Assembly: GCA_020848735.1 (NCBI GenBank)
Contig: JADLHO010000104.1
Location: 1-43,999, forward strand
Direction of reading: 5' to 3'
Length of the DNA: 43,999 bases
Source of the DNA: Planctomycetota bacterium
GTDB lineage: Bacteria > Planctomycetota > UBA1135 > UBA2386
The position numbers were made by a program, and so were the translations under genes. The notes below the pieces were generated by a model, which was given only the letters and a program-made list of their open reading frames with translations, was not told the origin of the DNA and made no database searches. Every line of letters begins with the position of its first letter. Within the stretch, counting starts at the first letter, position 1. Shown here one piece after another: positions 39,788-43,999 of the stretch.

Positions 39788-41062
39788 TCAGGTCAGGATC
39801 CGGAAGATAGCGACGATCAGCGTCGCGAACGCCAGCGCGGTGATCAGATAGCCGGCCAAGGTGAGCACGATCGCGAGCAGCTTGAACGGGAGGGCCAGCG
39901 CGAAGCCGAGGACGCGACCCACGACCACGCTGACGGCCCGGATCGGGACCAGCACCGCGAGGACCAGGATCTCGAACGCGCGGAACACCGCTGCGACGAG
40001 CGCGCCGAGCGGCGATCGCGGAGGCAGGCCCTCGGCCGCCGTCGTGACCGGAGCCGTGGCCGGCGCCCCGGCATCCGGAGCCGCGGAGTCCCCCCGGGCC
40101 GCCGGCCCGTAGACCGGGCGGGGCTCGGCGACCTGCGCGGCGACCGCCGGCTGCGGAGCGTGGCGGGGCAACACGAGGCTCTCGCCCAGCGACGCGGGGG
40201 CCTGCAACTGGTGCAGGAGTTCGCGCACGGACTGGAAGCGCTGGTCGGGGTCCTTCTGGAGGCAGCGACGGATCACGTCCCGCACGGGTGCTGCGATCGA
40301 ATCCGGGATGCGGGGCTCCTCCTGCTCGTGCTTGCGCAAGACCTCCCACTCGCTGTCGCCGCGGAACGGGACGTCTCCCGTCAGGCACTCGTAGAGGATG
40401 ATGCCGAGCGAGTAGATGTCGCTGCGCGCATCGCCTCGCCGCTTGAGCATCTCCGGCGCCATGTAGTAGGGCGTGCCGCGGCCGAAGGAGAGCGAGTTGC
40501 GCGACTCGGTGACGAGCTTGGAGAGGCCGTAGTCGCCGACGCGCGCGATGTCGCCCTTCAGGAAGATGTTGGCCGGCTTGAGATCGAAGTGCACGAGGCT
40601 GTGCTCGTGGAGCGCCTGCACACCGCGCGCGGCCTGGATGAAGATGCGCAGGGCGTCGTCGCTCGAGAGCGTCCGCTCGTCGATGCGCGTGCGCAGCGTG
40701 TGCTGGCCCGCGTAGCTCATCACGATGAAGGGAATGCCGTCGACGGTGCCCTTGTCCTCGATCGACACCAGGTTCGGATGGTCGATCTGCGCGAAGTGAT
40801 CCACGGACTCGAGTTCGCGAAGCACCGCATCGCGCACGCCTTCGTCGTCGACCTTGAGGAACTTGATCGCGTAGTCCTTGCCGATCGACTCCTTGCGCGC
40901 CTTGAAGACGACGCCGAACACCCCGCCCCCGAGCTTGTTGACGATCTCGAAGCCCGCGACGTAGCCCGGCTTGCGGTAATTCGCGTAGAAGCTCTCCCAA
41001 TCGATGGCGACTCGATCGGGTGATTCGCGCGGCGGGAGTCGTTCGGCTTCCATCTGCGGCAT
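39788..41062 (-). CDS. Membrane-anchored Ser/Thr protein kinase (PknB-like)
   Basis: 424 residues. The kinase domain (about 38-300) has the glycine loop LGGGVFGVVFKA, ATP-site Lys67 in YAIKFLKV, the catalytic loop LVHFDLKPANIFL (HFD, not HRD), metal motif VGDYGLSKLV (DYG, not DFG), and GTPYYMAPEML. Catalytic Asp160 and Asp177 are both kept, so activity is likely; the missing Arg before Asp160 marks it as a non-RD kinase, usually not controlled by activation-loop phosphorylation. After a Pro/Ala-rich linker, two to three membrane helices (ILVLAVLVPIRAVSVVVGRV, LLAIVLTLAGYLITALAFAT) end the protein. Start ATG 41062; 41053 is also possible. It is upstream of the sigma factor gene. Confidence 0.93.
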   Translation of the reverse strand: MPQMEAERLPPRESPDRVAIDWESFYANYRKPGYVAGFEIVNKLGGGVFGVVFKARKESIGKDYAIKFLKVDDEGVRDAVLRELESVDHFAQIDHPNLVSIEDKGTVDGIPFIVMSYAGQHTLRTRIDERTLSSDDALRIFIQAARGVQALHEHSLVHFDLKPANIFLKGDIARVGDYGLSKLVTESRNSLSFGRGTPYYMAPEMLKRRGDARSDIYSLGIILYECLTGDVPFRGDSEWEVLRKHEQEEPRIPDSIAAPVRDVIRRCLQKDPDQRFQSVRELLHQLQAPASLGESLVLPRHAPQPAVAAQVAEPRPVYGPAARGDSAAPDAGAPATAPVTTAAEGLPPRSPLGALVAAVFRAFEILVLAVLVPIRAVSVVVGRVLGFALALPFKLLAIVLTLAGYLITALAFATLIVAIFRILT

Positions 41063-41112
41063 TCTCTCTCGGGTGGATCGCTCGCCGGGGCGAGCGCGGC
41101 GCAGCCTCTCGA

Positions 41113-41709
41113 TCAGACGAACGACAGCGCGATACCGGGCGCGACGATTCCCATTCCAGCGCAGAGGAACCGGAGCCGCCAGGACATGTAGCCCCGCGTG
41201 ATGCGGTCGAGCCACCAGTACGCGAGCAGCAGCACGGACCAGAGGCCGGCGGCCCCCGAAGCGACGAAGGCCAGGAGCTTCCCGCGGCGTCGCATCTCCC
41301 CGCCCAGTCCCGCGAACATGCGCGACAGGGCGCGCTCGTCGTGGCTCACGACCAGCTCGGTCTGGTAGCTGGCGAACGAGCCGTGGTCCCGCACCGTCTG
41401 GTCCTTGTCGACGACGCGCATCGCCTCGGATGGGTCCTGGCGCGCGAGCCAGTCGTCTGCGAGTCGCCTGGCGACCGGAGCCGGCATCCACCGCGGTGTG
41501 ACCCGCGCGAGCACCGTCGCGGTCCGACGGTCCAGGTCCGAGCGGAGCTGGGTGAGCGCGGCGTCGAGGGCTGCAGCATCGGCCGCCGCGGGCGAGAGTT
41601 CGACGGGGCCCTCGACCCGGATCGTCGCCGCGCTGGCACCGGGATCCTGGACGAGCACCGGTGCGGCGATTGCGGCGAGCGTGACCCAGGTGCAGCAGGC
41701 AACGAGCAT
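41113..41709 (-). CDS. Small exported membrane protein of unknown function
   Basis: 198 residues; family not recognised. Signal peptide or N-terminal helix at 1-20 (MLVACCTWVTLAAIAAPVLV), an exported part of about 110 residues rich in Ala/Asp/Arg (LDAALTQLRSDLDRRTATVL, VRDHGSFASYQTELVVSHDE), a basic helix, and two C-terminal membrane helices (LLAFVASGAAGLWSVLLLAY, MSWRLRFLCAGMGIVAPGIA). It begins 106 bases after the large FHA-like gene and ends 50 bases before the kinase gene, all on one strand. Position suggests a sensor or accessory membrane part of the same locus, but nothing in the sequence proves it. Confidence 0.65.
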   Translation of the reverse strand: MLVACCTWVTLAAIAAPVLVQDPGASAATIRVEGPVELSPAAADAAALDAALTQLRSDLDRRTATVLARVTPRWMPAPVARRLADDWLARQDPSEAMRVVDKDQTVRDHGSFASYQTELVVSHDERALSRMFAGLGGEMRRRGKLLAFVASGAAGLWSVLLLAYWWLDRITRGYMSWRLRFLCAGMGIVAPGIALSFV

Positions 41710-41815
41710 CGGCAGACCTTTCGGACGGGACTCCGGGAGCGGACGGCCGCGCTACGAGACCCTCGTCCGAGTATTTGCCCCCCGCCCGCACCCGGAGCGG
41801 AGGCCCGAGGGAACG

Positions 41816-43999
41816 TCACGCGCGATGCCAGGCGAGCATCACGAGCGCGATGTTCTCGACGACGATCGAGGCGCCGGCGGTGACGGGGTGCTCGCCGGTG
41901 AAGGGCTTGCCGTCCATCGTCGCGGGCCCCTGGACGGCGATCCGGACGCGCCCGTCGCGATCCGCGAAGATCTCGAGCTCCCGCGACAGCCCGGCCACCA
42001 CGACGTGCGCGTCGCGATCCGGTCCGACGAGGATGCGTCCATCGCGGCCGCGGTCCTTCATCCAGAGCACCCGGTCGGTGCCCGCGATCTGGAACCCACC
42101 CTGCACCGTGAGGAGTGCGGTCAACGAGCGAGGATTGGGCAGGCGGTATTCCAGTTCCACCGTGGGCCCGAGCTTGAAGCGGGTGCGGCCCCGCAGCGCG
42201 AGCTCCGCAACCCGTTGACCGTCGGCCGAGAGTTCGCCGCCTTCGGCGACGATCCGATCCTGCTGGCCGCCGTGGAACGACATGCTGCGCCGCAAGCGCG
42301 CGTGCCGGCCGGCGAGGTTGGCGAGCATCGGGAGATCGGCGCTGCCGTCGCGCAGGTTGCCGATCGTCAACGACTCACCGCGCACGACGAGGAACTCGCC
42401 GCCTTCGTCGACGCGCAGCATGAAGGCCCCCTCCAGACCCTGTGCCTTCGCGATGGCGCGCTTCAGGTCGAAGACCCGCGTGCGCATCAGCGGCGGGGTG
42501 GGACCGAGGCGTCCGAGCTCGCGATGCGCGGCGCCGAAGTCGCGCTCGTCCGCGTGACGCGCGACGGCGGCGAGCCGATCGTCTTCGCGCCGCGCGCGGC
42601 CGAGCTCCTCCGCGAGACGCAGCACCTCGACGTCGTCGAGCGCGAGTGCCATCGCCGCATCGCGCAGTTCCTCGGCCCGCGCCAGGTCGTTCACCGCGAG
42701 TGCCGCGCGCGCCTGCTCGACGACGACCCGGGCTCGCCCGACCGCCGCCTGGACCGAATCGGCGATCGCACGTCGCCGCGCCGCCAGGCCCGGCGCGTGC
42801 GGGTCCCAACCCGCGAGCGCCCGCGCGAGGGCGCCCGCCCGACCGGTCGCACCCGTCGCCGCGGCACGCTCGGCGCCGAGGAGCACGTCGTCGACGAGTT
42901 CGAGCGCGCGGGCGTCCAGTCGATCGACGGTCAGCAGGCGAGTGCGCAGCTTCAGGAGTTCGTCCAGTCCGCTCTCGAGTTCGGCGACCTTGCCGGCCTC
43001 GAAGTCCGCGCGCAGCCGCTCTCCGAGGGCGAGCCCGCTCAGCTCGGCGGCGATGGCATCGCGCATCCGGATGAGTTCCGGATGGTCGCACTGCAGCTTC
43101 ATCAGCTCTGCGACCCGCCGCGCGCTCTGCTCGAGGCCCTCGCGGCCACCGGAGGAACGGTCATGCATGCGCACGGCAACCTGCCGGAGCCCGGCGTCGA
43201 CGATCTCCGTGCGCTGGCGGATCTCGCGCAGGAGGAGCCGCGGCTCCTCACCCTCCGCGCCGGGCACTGCCAGCGCGACCACGATGCCACTCGCTTCCCG
43301 GAGGCGCGCCTCGCGCAGGAGCACCCGCGCCTCGGCCAGGCGACGCTCGCGATCCGCCACGCCGCGGTCGAGGACTTCGAGTTCCTCGCGGGCACGCTCG
43401 TGCGCGCCGCAGCGCGCGATCACGCCGAGCAGTTCCGCGCGGGCTTCCGAGAGACGGCCCTCGAGGGCGTGGGCGCGCGCACGCGCGAGGCCGGCGTCCG
43501 CGAACGCCACCGACTCGCGCAGTTCCGCCGCCCGGGCCAGGAGCCGCGGTGTGGCCAACGCCTCCGCGAGCTCCGCGTAGGCGGCCGCCGCCGCGCCGGG
43601 TTCGCCCTGGTCGAGGGCGGCATGGGCGCGCTCGAGGACGGTGCAGAGTTCGAGGAGCCGCTCCGCGGACTCGTCCTGCGGCAGATCACGGCGAGCGGCC
43701 CGCACGGCGACGAGGTCGTCGGCGCAGAGGGCCGCGAGCACGCGCTCGCGACCGGACGCGGCGTGCGCCTTCGCGAGTGCCGTGAGGCCGGGCACGCCCT
43801 CGAGTTCGGGGAGGCTCTCCCGCCAACGCGCGAGTTCGATCGCACCCTCAAAACCGCTCCGCTCGATCTCACGCACGAGCGCCTCGCCCTGGTTCGCGAG
43901 GAAGTCCCGGAGGGCCGACGCCAGGGTCGCCGAGCCGCGATCGATGGCCTTGGCCTGCGCGAAGGCCGCTGCGGCGTCCCGGCAGCGCCCCTCCGCGCC
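41816..43999 (-). CDS. Large helical-repeat protein with C-terminal FHA-like domains (5' end outside window)
   Basis: The frame is open to the right edge, so at least 727 residues are present and the start lies outside; a GTG at 43876 is internal. The first ~480 residues are alpha-helical, rich in Ala/Leu/Arg/Glu, with TPR-like helical pairs (RDAAAAFAQAKAID, RAHALEGRLSEARAELLGVI, VNDLARAEELRDAAMALALD). The last ~200 form two FHA-like beta sandwiches: one with SLTIGNLRDGSADLPMLANL and GRHARLRRS, and one with RILVGPDRDAHVVVAGLSRE and GKPFTGEHPVTAGASIVVEN. FHA domains bind phosphothreonine. As it precedes a Ser/Thr kinase, it is the likely reader or scaffold for that kinase. Confidence 0.75.
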   Translation of the reverse strand, partial: GAEGRCRDAAAAFAQAKAIDRGSATLASALRDFLANQGEALVREIERSGFEGAIELARWRESLPELEGVPGLTALAKAHAASGRERVLAALCADDLVAVRAARRDLPQDESAERLLELCTVLERAHAALDQGEPGAAAAAYAELAEALATPRLLARAAELRESVAFADAGLARARAHALEGRLSEARAELLGVIARCGAHERAREELEVLDRGVADRERRLAEARVLLREARLREASGIVVALAVPGAEGEEPRLLLREIRQRTEIVDAGLRQVAVRMHDRSSGGREGLEQSARRVAELMKLQCDHPELIRMRDAIAAELSGLALGERLRADFEAGKVAELESGLDELLKLRTRLLTVDRLDARALELVDDVLLGAERAAATGATGRAGALARALAGWDPHAPGLAARRRAIADSVQAAVGRARVVVEQARAALAVNDLARAEELRDAAMALALDDVEVLRLAEELGRARREDDRLAAVARHADERDFGAAHRELGRLGPTPPLMRTRVFDLKRAIAKAQGLEGAFMLRVDEGGEFLVVRGESLTIGNLRDGSADLPMLANLAGRHARLRRSMSFHGGQQDRIVAEGGELSADGQRVAELALRGRTRFKLGPTVELEYRLPNPRSLTALLTVQGGFQIAGTDRVLWMKDRGRDGRILVGPDRDAHVVVAGLSRELEIFADRDGRVRIAVQGPATMDGKPFTGEHPVTAGASIVVENIALVMLAWHRA

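Noticed and set aside
1..43999. CRISPR arrays, insertion sequences, prophage or integrase genes
   Set aside because: No regular direct repeats with spacers, no transposase or integrase motifs (DDE, tyrosine recombinase) and no terminal inverted repeats were recognised.

Overview
This is a very GC-rich (about 70% by eye), densely coded bacterial chromosome segment with housekeeping, envelope, pilus and signalling genes. I see no phage, transposon, CRISPR or plasmid functions. The gene families point to a member of the Planctomycetota, with moderate confidence. The evidence is a DUF1573 protein, a membrane-anchored coiled-coil protein resembling one I know from planctomycetes, a Ser/Thr kinase linked to an ECF-type sigma factor, a GldF/GldG/DUF4340 ABC system, and ribosomal protein genes (L3, L34) detached from their usual operons.

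Layout. 1-600: the 3' end of a YfhO-like membrane protein. 641-3873 (minus): phoB-phoR-phoU phosphate regulation. 4128-4476: the tmRNA gene ssrA, with a readable tag ANQHYALAA, convergent with smpB (4585-5070, minus). 5179-5265: tRNA-Leu(CAG). 5388-8249: a tRNA-dihydrouridine synthase and an exported Kelch protein. 8387-11136: a pcnB-like nucleotidyltransferase overlapping panB. 11163-13475 (minus): a BaiN-type flavoprotein, a 52-residue basic protein and rplC with its own promoter. 13588-17008 (minus): a membrane protein, a DUF58 protein and a VWA protein. 17146-21998 (minus): an ABC ATPase, permease, GldG and DUF4340 set. 22132-24113 (minus): rho with a structured leader of about 600 nt.

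24301-26600 (plus): a ClpP-type protease and an exported carboxypeptidase-regulatory-like protein. 26635-28587 (minus): a CnoX-like thioredoxin-TPR protein and an anchored helical protein. 28634-30922: a GAF-SpoIIE phosphatase divergent from a STAS protein with a PilZ-like C-terminal half. 31050-31187: a divergent rpmH. 31277-36960 (minus): an overlapping DUF1573, PilB-like, PilT and PilB-like set. 37059-37742: a lipoprotein. 37854-43999 (minus): a coiled-coil protein, a zinc-finger protein, a sigma factor, a Ser/Thr kinase, a small membrane protein and a large protein with C-terminal FHA-like domains, probably one signalling locus.

Several sigma70-like promoters can be read directly (TTGxxx, 16-17 bp, TAxxxT) in front of tRNA-Leu, pcnB, rplC, rho and rpmH. 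The most unusual points are a pcnB-like gene that seems to start at a non-AUG codon, a Rho whose N-terminal domain is replaced by an Arg/Gly-rich tail behind a long leader, the STAS/PilZ-like fusion beside its likely phosphatase, and the kinase/sigma/zinc-finger/FHA locus.
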